NCBI GenBank assembly: GCA_025655575.1
Contig: JAHXIP010000011.1
Location: 1 to 62,482, forward strand
Direction: 5' to 3'
Source: Candidatus Thiodiazotropha sp. (ex Monitilora ramsayi)
Lineage (GTDB): Bacteria; Pseudomonadota; Gammaproteobacteria; Chromatiales; Chromatiaceae
Length of the DNA stretch: 62,482 bases
The notes below the pieces were generated by a model. The model was not told the origin of the DNA. It ran no database searches and saw nothing but the letters and a program-made list of their open reading frames with translations. Position numbers and translations under genes: made by a program. The first letter of the stretch is position 1. Every line of letters begins with the position of its first letter. Shown here in pieces: positions 25,183 to 33,848 of the stretch.

Positions 25183-26115
25183 GTGTCTGAAACCAAGCCA
25201 CTACTACAATCACCTTCTGTAGATTTCGATCATCGGAATTTCGATTGGTATGTTGATAAATTTATCCAGTCAATCGTTTTTATTGCTGGAATTTCCGCAA
25301 TCATTTTTATAATTGGCATTTTTGTTTTCATTACGATTGAAGGCTTCGGTTTTCTACTGGAGGATTTCTCTTTTCGTGAATTCTTCTTATCCCCATTCTG
25401 GGAACCCTCTGATGAGGATGCACCTGAATATGGCATTCTGGCACTTGTGGCCGGCACTGCCAGTGTTACGGGTCTGGCTATGATTGTGGCTATTCCCTTC
25501 TCTCTTGGAGCAGCTATTTTTATCGGTGAATTCGCCACGGGAAAACTTAGAGAGTCTTTGAAAGTTCTGGTGGAATTGTTGGCGGCGATTCCATCCGTTG
25601 TTTGGGGCTTTATTGGTCTCTCCATTATGAACCCACTGATCATTGACGTGTTTGATGTCCCGGTGGGTCTCAACGTGCTTAATGCAGGCATCATACTCGG
25701 TCTTATGGCTGCGCCGATCATGACCTCCATTGCGGAAGATGCTTTAAAAGCGGTACCGGATCGTTACCGTGAAGCCGCCGAGGCGTTGGGAGCCACACGC
25801 TGGCAAGTAATATTCAAAACAGTCCTGCCTGCAGCGAAGAATGGCTTGTTGGGGGCGGTGCTGCTGGGGGTAGGAAGAGGATTCGGTGAAACCATGGCGG
25901 TGTTGATGGCTACTGGCCATGCGGTCAATATCCCCGGAAGTGTATTCGATCCTGTTCGCGCACTGACCGCTACCATTGCTGCCGAATTAGGGGAGACAGC
26001 AGTCGGATCACCTCACTACCAGGCACTGTTCACTATCGGTATTTTCCTCTTCATTATCACTTTTTTGATTAACCTGACCGCGGATCTTATCGTTCGCGGC
26101 ATCCGCAAAGGATAA
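25183..26115 (+). CDS. pstC: Phosphate ABC transporter permease PstC
   Basis: A 310-residue inner-membrane permease with six helices. GTG 25183 is chosen because GAAGGAG lies at 25167-25173, at good spacing, and the gene then begins one base after the phoU stop; a GTG at 25165 in the same frame would overlap phoU. The cytoplasmic EAA loop, which contacts the ATPase, reads YREAAEALGATRWQVIFKTVLPAAKNGLLGAVLLGVGRGFGETMAVLMATGH, and the last two blocks are the PstC-type signature for phosphate passage. It works with PstA. Confidence 0.95.
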   Translation: MSETKPLLQSPSVDFDHRNFDWYVDKFIQSIVFIAGISAIIFIIGIFVFITIEGFGFLLEDFSFREFFLSPFWEPSDEDAPEYGILALVAGTASVTGLAMIVAIPFSLGAAIFIGEFATGKLRESLKVLVELLAAIPSVVWGFIGLSIMNPLIIDVFDVPVGLNVLNAGIILGLMAAPIMTSIAEDALKAVPDRYREAAEALGATRWQVIFKTVLPAAKNGLLGAVLLGVGRGFGETMAVLMATGHAVNIPGSVFDPVRALTATIAAELGETAVGSPHYQALFTIGIFLFIITFLINLTADLIVRGIRKG

Positions 26116-26121
26116 ATCAAG

Positions 26122-26991
26122 ATGTTCGCAGAATCTTCTCTCAACGTACGTAACAAGCGGGTTCAGAATCTTTTCCGTATCCTTTTCATGATGATGACTA
26201 TTCTTCTGATCATACCGGTGATCATTATCCTTGGTACGCTAATTGCCAAAGGTGGCAGTATCATCTCCTTCGATTTTCTTTTTACAGACCCGACTAACGG
26301 AATGACTGCCGGCGGTATCTTCCCTGCCCTGCTGGGGACTATCTGGATAGTGGCTGTTGCACTACTGGCATCGGTTCCCCTGGGAATAGCTGCGGCTATC
26401 TACCTGAATGAATATGCTGGTGATAACTGGTTTACACGGATCATACAGCTTGCCATCATCAATTTAGCGGGAGTGCCCTCTATCGTCCATGCGCTATTCG
26501 GAGTGGGTGCGTTTGTTATCTTTTTCGGATTCGGCACAAGCATTCTTGCTGCAAGTTTAACCCTCGCTATCATGACGTTGCCTGTGGTGATTGTCTCCAC
26601 TCGGGAATCATTACGCGCTGTGCCTCAAGCCTTTCGAGAAGCATGCTGGAATATGGGTGCTACCCGATGGCAAACCATACGACGGGTGGTTCTTCCCAAT
26701 GCTGTCAGTGGCATTCTGACCGGTATCATACTGGAAGTGTCGAGAACGACAGGAGAGACAGCACCCATCATGTTCACGGGAGCGGCATTCTTTCTACCAT
26801 TCCTTCCTCAAAGCGTTTTTGATCAGACAATGGCGCTTTCACTACACTTGTTCGTAGTCGCAACACAAGTACCTGGGGTACCTGATAATCTGCCTTTCGG
26901 TGTAGCACTTGTACTGATTGCTATGGTGCTCTTGATGAACAGTATCTCTATTGCATTCCGCATGTATTTAAGAGGCAAAAAGAAATGGTAA
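26122..26991 (+). CDS. pstA: Phosphate ABC transporter permease PstA
   Basis: A 289-residue permease partner of PstC. It has an N-terminal helix (about 18-40) and a run of helices to the C-terminus. The ATPase-docking loop is FREACWNMGATRWQTIRRVVLPNAVSGILTGIILEVSRTTGETAPIMFTG, as in PstA proteins. ATG 26122 follows AAGGA six bases after pstC. Its TAA stop overlaps the ATG of the next gene (ATGGTAA), so translation is coupled. Confidence 0.95.
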   Translation: MFAESSLNVRNKRVQNLFRILFMMMTILLIIPVIIILGTLIAKGGSIISFDFLFTDPTNGMTAGGIFPALLGTIWIVAVALLASVPLGIAAAIYLNEYAGDNWFTRIIQLAIINLAGVPSIVHALFGVGAFVIFFGFGTSILAASLTLAIMTLPVVIVSTRESLRAVPQAFREACWNMGATRWQTIRRVVLPNAVSGILTGIILEVSRTTGETAPIMFTGAAFFLPFLPQSVFDQTMALSLHLFVVATQVPGVPDNLPFGVALVLIAMVLLMNSISIAFRMYLRGKKKW

Positions 26992-27803
26992 ATATAGGTC
27001 TCGATGTGGCAAGCATGAATGAACCTGCAGTGAATATTACTTCAGTGCCTAATACTAAACTTGAGGTTAGTGACCTGACTATTAGTTATGGAAACACACC
27101 AGCCTTAAGTAATATCAACTTTTCAGTCAAAGAACATGAGATCTTCGGTATCATAGGCCCTGCCAATGCAGGAAAAACATCATTCCTGAAATCATTGAAT
27201 CGTATGGATACATTCGACTCTAATATGACAGTCGATGGACAGATTCTTTTTAATGGTCTCAATATACAAAACCTGAAGAACATCTATGCACTGCGTAGTC
27301 GCATTGGCGTAGTCTTTCCTTTACCTGTGGGACTTCCGCTGACTATCTATGAAAATGTAGCCCTATCACCCAGGCTGCGGGGCATCAAAAAAAGAAGTGA
27401 TCTCGATATTATCGTTGAGCAGTGCCTTACCCGAGCTGCACTATGGGATGAGGTGAAAGATCGATTGAACTCTTTAGGCAGCCTCCTCTCAGGCGGACAA
27501 CAACAAAGACTCACTATTGCACGCGCACTCTCCCAGGCACCGGATCTATTAATGTTGGATGAATTTTCGATTGCTGTAGATCCTGTGACTACCATGCGAA
27601 TCGAGGATGTCCTCAAGGAGCTGAAAAAGGACATGACCATTATTTTAGTGACAAATCTTGTACAGCAGGCCAGACGCCTGGCAGATCGTACAGCTTTTTT
27701 TCTCGAAGGCGAGTGTGTTGAGGTTGGCGTGACAGAGGAATTATTCACTGGAGAAGTGAAAGATCAAAGAACCCGGGACTACATAGAAGGTAAATTTGGA
27801 TAA
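26985..27803 (+). CDS. PstB-like ATPase A: good signature motif, defective Q- and H-loops
   Basis: A 272-residue nucleotide-binding protein of the phosphate ABC family. The Walker A is GPANAGKTS (58-66), acceptable but unlike the usual GPSGCGKST. The Q-loop Gln is Pro112 (VVFPLPVG where PstB has VFQKPNP). The signature LSGGQ (168-172) is intact. Walker B LLMLDE keeps Glu193, but the following D-loop reads FSIAVDP in place of PTSALDP. The switch His is Asn224 (LVTNLVQQARR). Such losses normally stop hydrolysis at its own site. The gene overlaps pstA by seven bases. It should pair with the ATPase at 27842, whose losses are opposite. Confidence 0.88.
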   Translation: MVNIGLDVASMNEPAVNITSVPNTKLEVSDLTISYGNTPALSNINFSVKEHEIFGIIGPANAGKTSFLKSLNRMDTFDSNMTVDGQILFNGLNIQNLKNIYALRSRIGVVFPLPVGLPLTIYENVALSPRLRGIKKRSDLDIIVEQCLTRAALWDEVKDRLNSLGSLLSGGQQQRLTIARALSQAPDLLMLDEFSIAVDPVTTMRIEDVLKELKKDMTIILVTNLVQQARRLADRTAFFLEGECVEVGVTEELFTGEVKDQRTRDYIEGKFG

Positions 27804-27841
27804 CACCAAACTCAGTCACACACATATATCTGGAATAGTTC

Positions 27842-28645
27842 ATGCACACAGCAAGCGCAGAAATTATCGAGAATACGATACCTGAGTACGCAATCCGTAC
27901 CCGCAAACTCAATCTTTGGTATGGGACTTTTCAGGCACTTTTCGATGTAGATCTCAATATCCGAAATGGCATGATCACTTCCCTTATCGGACCCTCTGGT
28001 TGTGGAAAATCCACTTTTTTACGCAGTGTCAACCGCATCAACGAGAGACTGGGTTACGTGCGCATCAATGGCACTATCGATGTTTTGGATAAAAATATCT
28101 ATGATCCCGATGTCGAGCTCGTTCAAGTACGTAAGAAAATTGGCATGGTATTTCAGCGTCCCAATCCATTACCCTCATCAATTCGAGAGAATATTCTTTT
28201 CGGTCACAAACTCCATGCAGGTGGTGGAAAAACATCTAAAGCAGACCAGGATGAGATTGTCGAAGCTTCACTACGACAAGTCCTCTTATGGGACAACGTC
28301 AAAGACCATCTAAATAAAAAAGCGACAGATCTTTCTTTGGAAGAACAACAAAAACTATGCATTGCGCGCCTCCTGCCTGTAAAACCCAGTGTACTCTTGA
28401 TGGATGAGCCCTGCTCTGCACTCGACCCTAAAGGAACTGCTGCTGTCGAAGAACTGATTTGGGAACTGCGCGGTGAATATACCATTCTGATTGTCACCCA
28501 CAACATGGCGCAAGCAAGACGTGCAAGTGAAGAGTGTATATTTATGTTAATGGGCAAAGTTGTTGAGCACCAACTGACCCAAGATCTTTTTGTGACCCCG
28601 GACAAGAAAGAAACTGCTGATTATATTGAGGGACGCTACGGTTAA
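27842..28645 (+). CDS. pstB: PstB-like ATPase B: good catalytic motifs, degenerate signature
   Basis: A 267-residue phosphate ABC ATPase. The catalytic set is canonical: Walker A GPSGCGKST (50-58), Q105 in MVFQRPNP, Walker B LLMDEP with E189, and H220 in IVTHNMAQARR. The signature loop is degenerate: LSLEEQQKLCIAR (164 on) where LSGGQQQRLCIAR is expected, so both Gly residues are replaced. It is 38 bases after ATPase A and the last gene of the operon. In the dimer its Walker motifs would face the intact LSGGQ of ATPase A, making the one competent site. The symbol reflects this as the likely main PstB. Confidence 0.9.
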   Translation: MHTASAEIIENTIPEYAIRTRKLNLWYGTFQALFDVDLNIRNGMITSLIGPSGCGKSTFLRSVNRINERLGYVRINGTIDVLDKNIYDPDVELVQVRKKIGMVFQRPNPLPSSIRENILFGHKLHAGGGKTSKADQDEIVEASLRQVLLWDNVKDHLNKKATDLSLEEQQKLCIARLLPVKPSVLLMDEPCSALDPKGTAAVEELIWELRGEYTILIVTHNMAQARRASEECIFMLMGKVVEHQLTQDLFVTPDKKETADYIEGRYG

Positions 28646-29206
28646 CCCAATCTATAAACTCAACGTATTCGGCTTTTCTATTAGAAAGATGTTGTGACTA
28701 GAGGTGGTTTAGTCTGCCTTGATGACGTAAAGAAAAACAGCTATTCCAGCGCTAACTTAAGCACAATTAAATATATCATATTACTTGATTTATCAATACG
28801 ATGAAACTATTTACTAGACAATACATTAAGCATCAAAAAACTATTAACCTCTTTACTTCTACCTGTTGAATCAAGCGCTTATCAACCAGTAATAAGCATG
28901 ATAAGTCGTACAGATTAGCAACTTGTAGGACGACGACTAAACCTAGAAAAATATCATCTCAAATCCCAATCCAGCGCCATATATTCATCGGGTTAGAGGA
29001 CTCAGATACTCACTGGCATGACGGGTAGCATAGAGAGATACTCCTTATTAGCACCGATCAATTTAACGTCAACTGAATAAGACATATCGAAAATATTGCG
29101 CTTGAATAAGCAACGACAAAGCTATCAAGATCTATACTCACAATATCTTTATGATCTTCTGTTCATAAAAAAAACGTAGAAAATATATTGTTATTGGAGG
29201 AGATCG
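28646..29206. other. Gene-free, AT-rich gap before citrate synthase
   Basis: About 560 bases with no gene. TTGAT-TT-ATCAA at 28788-28799 is an inverted repeat with a two-base spacer. A very good ribosome site (GGAGGAG) lies just before the citrate synthase ATG. No terminator was seen after the pst operon. Confidence 0.5.
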
Positions 29207-30502
29207 ATGGCTGACAACCCATATAAATTAGTCAACGAACAAGAAGGTCTATCGGAAACATTGGGGGTTGTCAGTGGCACCCAGGGTCCGCATGCTGTCG
29301 ATGTTAGAAAACTCTATCGGGACACGGGAGTATTAACCTACGATCCCGGCTTCATGTCGACGGCAAGTTGTGAGAGCCGTATCACTTATATCGATGGTGA
29401 GGCAGGCATTCTCGAATATAGAGGCTATCCCATAGAGCAGCTCGCTGAACAGTCAACCTATCTCGAGGTCGCCTATTTGCTGCTTTATGGCGATCTGCCA
29501 AATCGCACACAACTGCAAAAATTCGAGCAGTTGATTGTTTATCACACGATGCTCAATGAAACCCTGAAAAATTTTTATGATGGATTTCATCATGACGCAC
29601 ACCCAATGGCTATCATGGTCGGCGTGGTGGGTTCTCTCTCCGCCTTTTATCACGACTCTCTTGATATCAATGACCCTAAGCATCGAGAAATTTCAGCTCA
29701 TCGCCTTTTTGCCAAGATGCCTACTATTGCCGCTGCGAGCTACAAACACAATATCAGCGAACCTATTATCTACCCCAGAAACGAGCTCTCCTATTGCGCA
29801 AACTTTCTTCATATGATGTTTTCTACACCCTGCGAGCCGTACGAGGTTAACCCTATTGCGGAGAAAGCAATCAATCTGTTGTTCATACTTCATGCGGACC
29901 ATGAACAGAATGCGAGCACCTCCACCGTCAGGCTGGCCGGTAGCTCTCAAGCCAATCCTTTTGCCTGTATTGCAGCAGGTATCGCTTCGTTGTGGGGACC
30001 GGCTCACGGCGGCGCCAATGAAGCGGTTCTCGATATGTTGACTGAAATCGGCGATGTCTCTCATATCGATAAATACATTGCAAAAGCGAAAGATAAGAAA
30101 GATAAATTTCGCCTGATGGGTTTTGGTCACCGTGTCTATAAAAACTTCGACCCCAGAGCGGGTATTCTGCGAGAGGTTTGCAAGGAAGTTCTGGAAAAAT
30201 TGGCCGATAATGATAGCCCGCTTTTTGAATTGGCTCTGAGACTGGAAGAGATTGCATTGAATGATGATTATTTCATTCAGCGTAAACTCTACCCCAATGT
30301 TGATTTTTACTCAGGTATTATCTACCGCGCTCTCGGTATACCGAACAATATGTTTACCGTCATGTTTGCCATCGGAAGAACGATAGGGTGGGTCGCTCAC
30401 TGGATGGAGATGATGAATGATCCCGAACAGAAAATTGGCCGCCCGAGACAGATCTACAAAGGCAGTCCACGCCGTGAGTACATACCCATCGACAAACGTT
30501 GA
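29207..30502 (+). CDS. gltA: Citrate synthase (hexameric, type II)
   Basis: A 431-residue enzyme joining acetyl-CoA and oxaloacetate in the TCA cycle, cytoplasmic. Length and N-terminal beta-domain ([47 protein letters not shown]) match the bacterial hexameric type. Active-site blocks are present: the His of [16 protein letters not shown], the His and Arg of [15 protein letters not shown] and the Asp of [20 protein letters not shown] at 29195 gives a strong start. The next gene follows after 18 bases and may be co-transcribed. Its isolated position shows no link to the other TCA genes except mqo elsewhere in the window. Confidence 0.97.
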   Translation: MADNPYKLVNEQEGLSETLGVVSGTQGPHAVDVRKLYRDTGVLTYDPGFMSTASCESRITYIDGEAGILEYRGYPIEQLAEQSTYLEVAYLLLYGDLPNRTQLQKFEQLIVYHTMLNETLKNFYDGFHHDAHPMAIMVGVVGSLSAFYHDSLDINDPKHREISAHRLFAKMPTIAAASYKHNISEPIIYPRNELSYCANFLHMMFSTPCEPYEVNPIAEKAINLLFILHADHEQNASTSTVRLAGSSQANPFACIAAGIASLWGPAHGGANEAVLDMLTEIGDVSHIDKYIAKAKDKKDKFRLMGFGHRVYKNFDPRAGILREVCKEVLEKLADNDSPLFELALRLEEIALNDDYFIQRKLYPNVDFYSGIIYRALGIPNNMFTVMFAIGRTIGWVAHWMEMMNDPEQKIGRPRQIYKGSPRREYIPIDKR

Positions 30503-30520
30503 TAGCTTACACAGCAATTC

Positions 30521-31633
30521 ATGCCAAGACTGCACCGCTATGTAGGTGAATTTTCCGGCGCATTTGCCGATCTGGGCACCTTTCTTCCCATCGTCCTGGG
30601 GGTTCTTACACTACAGCATATCGATCCTTCAGGCCTGTTCATCGGATTTGGTTTCTTTGCACTATTCACTGCACTGATCTACCGCCGTCCTGTACCGGTC
30701 CAGCCAATGAAGGTGGTAGCAGCGATTGTTATTACTACGCATCTCGATGCTGCCACAGTGGCTGCAACCGGTGTCTTGCTCGGTCTGGTACTGCTTCTGC
30801 TTGCTGTGCTGGGTGTGATTAACGGCATTGCTAAAAAGATTCCGCGGACAGTACTCTCAGGTATTCAACTGGGTCTTGGGCTAACTCTCGCCTGGGCGGG
30901 GTTTCAGCTCATCATGGATGAGTGGATGATCGGCATCATTGCGCTTCTTTTACTAATTATTCTGCAGCAGACAAGGCTTAAATCCTTTACTGTATTACTT
31001 GTCGTGATCGGCATCTCTTGCTGGTCGATCATCAGCGGCGATCACGCCCTCCCCCAAATAAAACTGGATATTTATCTTCCATCCCTAATCAGCTTTGGGT
31101 GGGATGATATCCAGACATCGGCACTTATCCTGCTATTACCCCAGCTCGCGCTGACTTTGACCAATGCAGTGGTGGTTACTGCCGCAATTGCATCTGATCT
31201 CTTTCCATCAGATGCTGATCGTATCTCCCCAAACCGTCTGGCCATAACTACCGGTGCGCTCAATTTCTGCCTTGCACCCATCGGTGCTTTTCCCATGTGT
31301 CATGGTGCAGGCGGCCTCGTGGTGCAACACAGATTCGGTGCACGTAGCGGACTGGCACCTGCAATATTTGGCATCACCTGCCTTTCACTGGGTCTGTTCA
31401 TGGGGCCTGATGCCATGAAGCTCTTGTCACTACTGCCACTGGCTGCACTGGGCGCCCTATTGATGCTTGCAGGTTTACAGCTCGCAAAGAGTCAGTCGCT
31501 TTTTCAGTCAAATGGATGGGAATTGTTTGTGCTGGTCACAACCGGTGTCAGCTGTGTCATCATCAATGTGGCGGCTGGCTTATTAATAGGCCTACTAATT
31601 GAGATGATGAGAAGCCGTATAAGAAAGACATAG
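30521..31633 (+). CDS. MOT1-like putative sulfate/molybdate transporter
   Basis: A 370-residue inner-membrane protein with about ten hydrophobic segments. Two MOT1 (PF16983) landmarks are clear: GEFSGAFADLGTFLPIVLGV near the start and RRPVPVQPMKVVAAIVIT in helix 3, and the second repeat has GAFPMCHGAGGLVVQHRFGARSG. Plant and algal MOT1 proteins carry molybdate; bacterial members are usually annotated as sulfate/molybdate transporters. It starts 18 bases after citrate synthase. Substrate choice cannot be read from the sequence; molybdate is favoured by family. Confidence 0.82.
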   Translation: MPRLHRYVGEFSGAFADLGTFLPIVLGVLTLQHIDPSGLFIGFGFFALFTALIYRRPVPVQPMKVVAAIVITTHLDAATVAATGVLLGLVLLLLAVLGVINGIAKKIPRTVLSGIQLGLGLTLAWAGFQLIMDEWMIGIIALLLLIILQQTRLKSFTVLLVVIGISCWSIISGDHALPQIKLDIYLPSLISFGWDDIQTSALILLLPQLALTLTNAVVVTAAIASDLFPSDADRISPNRLAITTGALNFCLAPIGAFPMCHGAGGLVVQHRFGARSGLAPAIFGITCLSLGLFMGPDAMKLLSLLPLAALGALLMLAGLQLAKSQSLFQSNGWELFVLVTTGVSCVIINVAAGLLIGLLIEMMRSRIRKT

Positions 31634-31656
31634 TTGCCAAGGTATGTTAATAAGTT

Positions 31657-32043
31657 CTAGGCTGTTGCCTCTGATAAGTCTATATAGCAATCAGGTGTAA
31701 AATGCGGGGTACAGAGGGCCAAAAATATCAGGTCTATGTCTCCTCGATTCAAGACTCTCTGTGGACAGTCTGCCGGTATCACGATCACATCACCTTCAGA
31801 AACCATCTGTGGCAGTTCGTCTCCGATTTCCACCTCACCATAGCCTTGCAAGATCACATAGCGTTCAACCCTGTCTTTGAGTTTATGCCAACGAGTTGTC
31901 TCACCAGGTCTGACTCTCGCACGTGCGATTGAAAGTGCCTCATCTTCAAGACTGTTCGAAAGTTCATTGATGAAACACCCTTCACGGAAGAAATACTCTT
32001 TATCCGCTGAATATTTGACGACTTTCGGTTGCATGGGGTTCAC
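31657..32043 (-). CDS. Cupin-domain protein
   Basis: A 128-residue single-domain cupin. The beta-barrel holds RVRPGETTRWHKLKDRVERYVILQGYGEVEIGD and a closing motif around GDVIVIPADCPQRVLN. The first cupin motif has His53 and Glu60-like residues, but only one clear His of the usual pair is present, so metal binding is uncertain. It is convergent with the MOT1 gene and divergent from an aminotransferase gene, 63 bases away. Function unknown. Confidence 0.75.
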   Translation of the reverse strand: MNPMQPKVVKYSADKEYFFREGCFINELSNSLEDEALSIARARVRPGETTRWHKLKDRVERYVILQGYGEVEIGDELPQMVSEGDVIVIPADCPQRVLNRGDIDLIFLALCTPHFTPDCYIDLSEATA

Positions 32044-32106
32044 TGTCTTGCCTGTAGGAAATCAAATAGCCAAACTGCATGCTAACCAAACCCTGCGAGA
32101 GACACC

Positions 32107-33234
32107 ATGAGTTCACACCACTTTTCTCTGGATCCCCACATGATCTACCTCAACCATGCAGCCGTCGCACCCTGGCCGATCCAGACAGTTGAGGCTGTGG
32201 CTAGTTTTGCGCAAGAGAATGGCTCAACGGGCGCCATGCACTATCCAGCCTGGATGAAAACCGAGTCTGCACTCCGATCGCAACTGGCTCAACTGATAAA
32301 TGCTCCCTCCCCCGAGGATATTGCGCTGTTGAAAAGCACTTCAGAAGGACTTTCGGTCATCGCCCATGGCATTGACTGGGAGGCGGGTGACAATATTGTA
32401 TCCATTGCTCAGGAGTTTCCGTCCAACCGGATCGTCTGGCAATCCCTGGAACCTAAAGGTGTGGAGGTACGTTTACTCGATCTGACATCAGAGGACGACC
32501 CGGAGGCGGCCCTTATGCGTCTGTGCGACGAAAACACACGTCTGCTTGCAGTCAGTTCGGTTCAGTATGCTTCCGGTCGCAGAATGCAACTCCCTAAGCT
32601 GGGAAAGTTCTGCCAAGCGCATCAGATTCTTTTCGTTATCGATGCCATCCAAAGCCTTGGCGCCCTGCCCTTTGACGTCGTTTCCAACCAAGCAGATGTT
32701 GTGGTTGCTGATGGACACAAGTGGATGCTGGGTCCTGAAGGTCTGGCGCTCTTCTATTGCAGTGAAACATTGCGGGAAAAGTTGCAGCTCCGCCAGTTCG
32801 GATGGCACATGGTGGAAAATGCCTGGGACTTCGATCGTCAGGATTGGGAACCTGCCACCAGTGCGCGTCGATTCGAGTGTGGCAGCCCAAATATGTTGGG
32901 CGTTCATGCCCTGCATAGCAGCCTAGGCTTGCTGCTGGAAATGGGTGTCGAAAAGGTATCCCATCTCATCGAGCGCAATTGCGACGAGATCATTGCCCAG
33001 GTGGATGCCAGAGGCTTCGAGCTGCTGACACCGCGTGATCCGCAAAGCCGCGCAGGCATCGTCACCTTCCGCGTGCCGGATAGGGACAACCCAGCTCTGC
33101 AACAGCAGCTGATGGATGCTCAGGTAGTTTGCGCTTGTCGAGGTGGCGGGATCCGTTTCTCACCCCATTTCCACAATACAGACAGCCAAATTACCCAGGC
33201 TTTTGGACGGCTGGCTCGGTTAATTTCCCGATGA
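32107..33234 (+). CDS. PLP-dependent class V aminotransferase, cysteine-desulfurase-like
   Basis: A 375-residue PLP enzyme. The Schiff-base Lys is in DVVVADGHKWMLGPEGLALFYC; the Asp that pairs with the pyridine N is in FVIDAIQSLGALPFDV. The opening LDPHMIYLNHAAVAPWP and the ALLKSTSEGLSVIAHGIDWEAGDNIV block fit the class V group (NifS, kynureninase, isopenicillin-N epimerase-like). No catalytic Cys loop of true cysteine desulfurases is evident near the C-terminus, although VVCACRGGGIRFSPHF carries two Cys. ATG 32107 overlaps the end of the leader with a weak ribosome site. Substrate unknown. Confidence 0.85.
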   Translation: MSSHHFSLDPHMIYLNHAAVAPWPIQTVEAVASFAQENGSTGAMHYPAWMKTESALRSQLAQLINAPSPEDIALLKSTSEGLSVIAHGIDWEAGDNIVSIAQEFPSNRIVWQSLEPKGVEVRLLDLTSEDDPEAALMRLCDENTRLLAVSSVQYASGRRMQLPKLGKFCQAHQILFVIDAIQSLGALPFDVVSNQADVVVADGHKWMLGPEGLALFYCSETLREKLQLRQFGWHMVENAWDFDRQDWEPATSARRFECGSPNMLGVHALHSSLGLLLEMGVEKVSHLIERNCDEIIAQVDARGFELLTPRDPQSRAGIVTFRVPDRDNPALQQQLMDAQVVCACRGGGIRFSPHFHNTDSQITQAFGRLARLISR

Positions 33235-33256
33235 CATATTAACGTTTGCTTATTTA

Positions 33257-33297
33257 GTGATTTGGATCAAGAAAATTTACCACGACTGGCATATATT
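33257..33297 (+). promoter_or_regulatory. FNR/Anr-like site and -10 element of the sulfur globule gene
   Basis: GTGATTTGGATCAA (33257-33270) matches the FNR box TTGAT-N4-ATCAA with one mismatch. TATATT (33292-33297) is a likely -10, giving a start near 33304-33305, so the box centre sits at about -41, the class II activator position. It suggests oxygen-responsive control of the sulfur globule protein gene at 33417. Confidence 0.5.
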
Positions 33298-33416
33298 AAG
33301 TATCAGGTTCATAGGGAATTGACTTTAATTATCAGTGAACCTGGAATCCAAAAAAAGGCGAAAACAAGACGCACTATCCACTGATGCGTCCAGAGATACG
33401 AAGGAGAATGTCTACC

Positions 33417-33746
33417 ATGAAAGCAACCCTCAAAATGACTGCTGCCGCTCTTGTCACCGGATCTGCCCTGCTTGCCGCACTGCCTGCCCAAGCATTCTGG
33501 GGACCCTTTGATTGGTTCGATGACGATGACTATTACTACGGACCCTATGGGCCTTACGGCTATGGCGGTCCCTGGGGCCATCCAGGCTACGGATATGGCG
33601 GATATCCAGGCTATGGCTATGGCGGTTACCCCGGCTATGGCTACGGTGGATATCCTGGCTATGGTTACGGTGGTTATCCCGGCTATGGTTATCCGTACGC
33701 CGCTCCTGCTGCGCCGGCTGCTGCTGCACCAGCAACCACAGAATAA
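33417..33746 (+). CDS. Sulfur globule protein-like Gly/Tyr-rich secreted protein
   Basis: A 109-residue exported protein. ATG 33417 follows AAGGAG (33401-33406) with ten bases between; ATG codons at 33384 and 33408 are less well placed. The signal peptide ends at LPAQA (residue 25). The mature protein opens FWGPFDWFDDDDYYYGPYGPYG and then repeats GYPGYGYG five times before an Ala/Pro tail. This composition (Gly, Tyr, Pro, few charges) matches the small structural proteins that coat periplasmic sulfur globules in purple and colourless sulfur bacteria (SgpA/SgpB/SgpC). It is the main evidence for a sulfur-storing host. A strong terminator follows the gene. No globule has been seen, so the call is by similarity. 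Confidence 0.75.
   Translation: MKATLKMTAAALVTGSALLAALPAQAFWGPFDWFDDDDYYYGPYGPYGYGGPWGHPGYGYGGYPGYGYGGYPGYGYGGYPGYGYGGYPGYGYPYAAPAAPAAAAPATTE
33585..33695 (+). repeat. Tandem 24-base repeat coding GYGYGGYP
   Basis: Four full units start at 33585, 33609, 33633 and 33657 and a partial unit runs to 33695. They differ mostly at third codon positions, so the protein repeat is kept while the DNA drifts. Confidence 0.9.
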
Positions 33747-33770
33747 TAATCTGCTGGATAGAGTCTCGTA

Positions 33771-33797
33771 CCCCGCCAGAATGGCGGGGTTTTTTTT
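33771..33797 (+). terminator. Rho-independent terminator after the sulfur globule gene
   Basis: CCCCGCCA and TGGCGGGG form an eight-base stem with a three-base loop, followed by eight T. It ends the sulfur globule transcript 25 bases past its stop and separates it from hypE. Confidence 0.92.
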
Positions 33798-33848
33798 GAC
33801 AAATCCCACGATAAATCTTCAACCGACAACGACAGACAGATTACGACC

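Noticed and set aside
28788..28799. TTGAT-TT-ATCAA as an FNR box; the same arms occur at 13839-13850
   Set aside because: The spacer is two bases, not four, so the halves do not fit an FNR dimer. Recorded as inverted repeats only.
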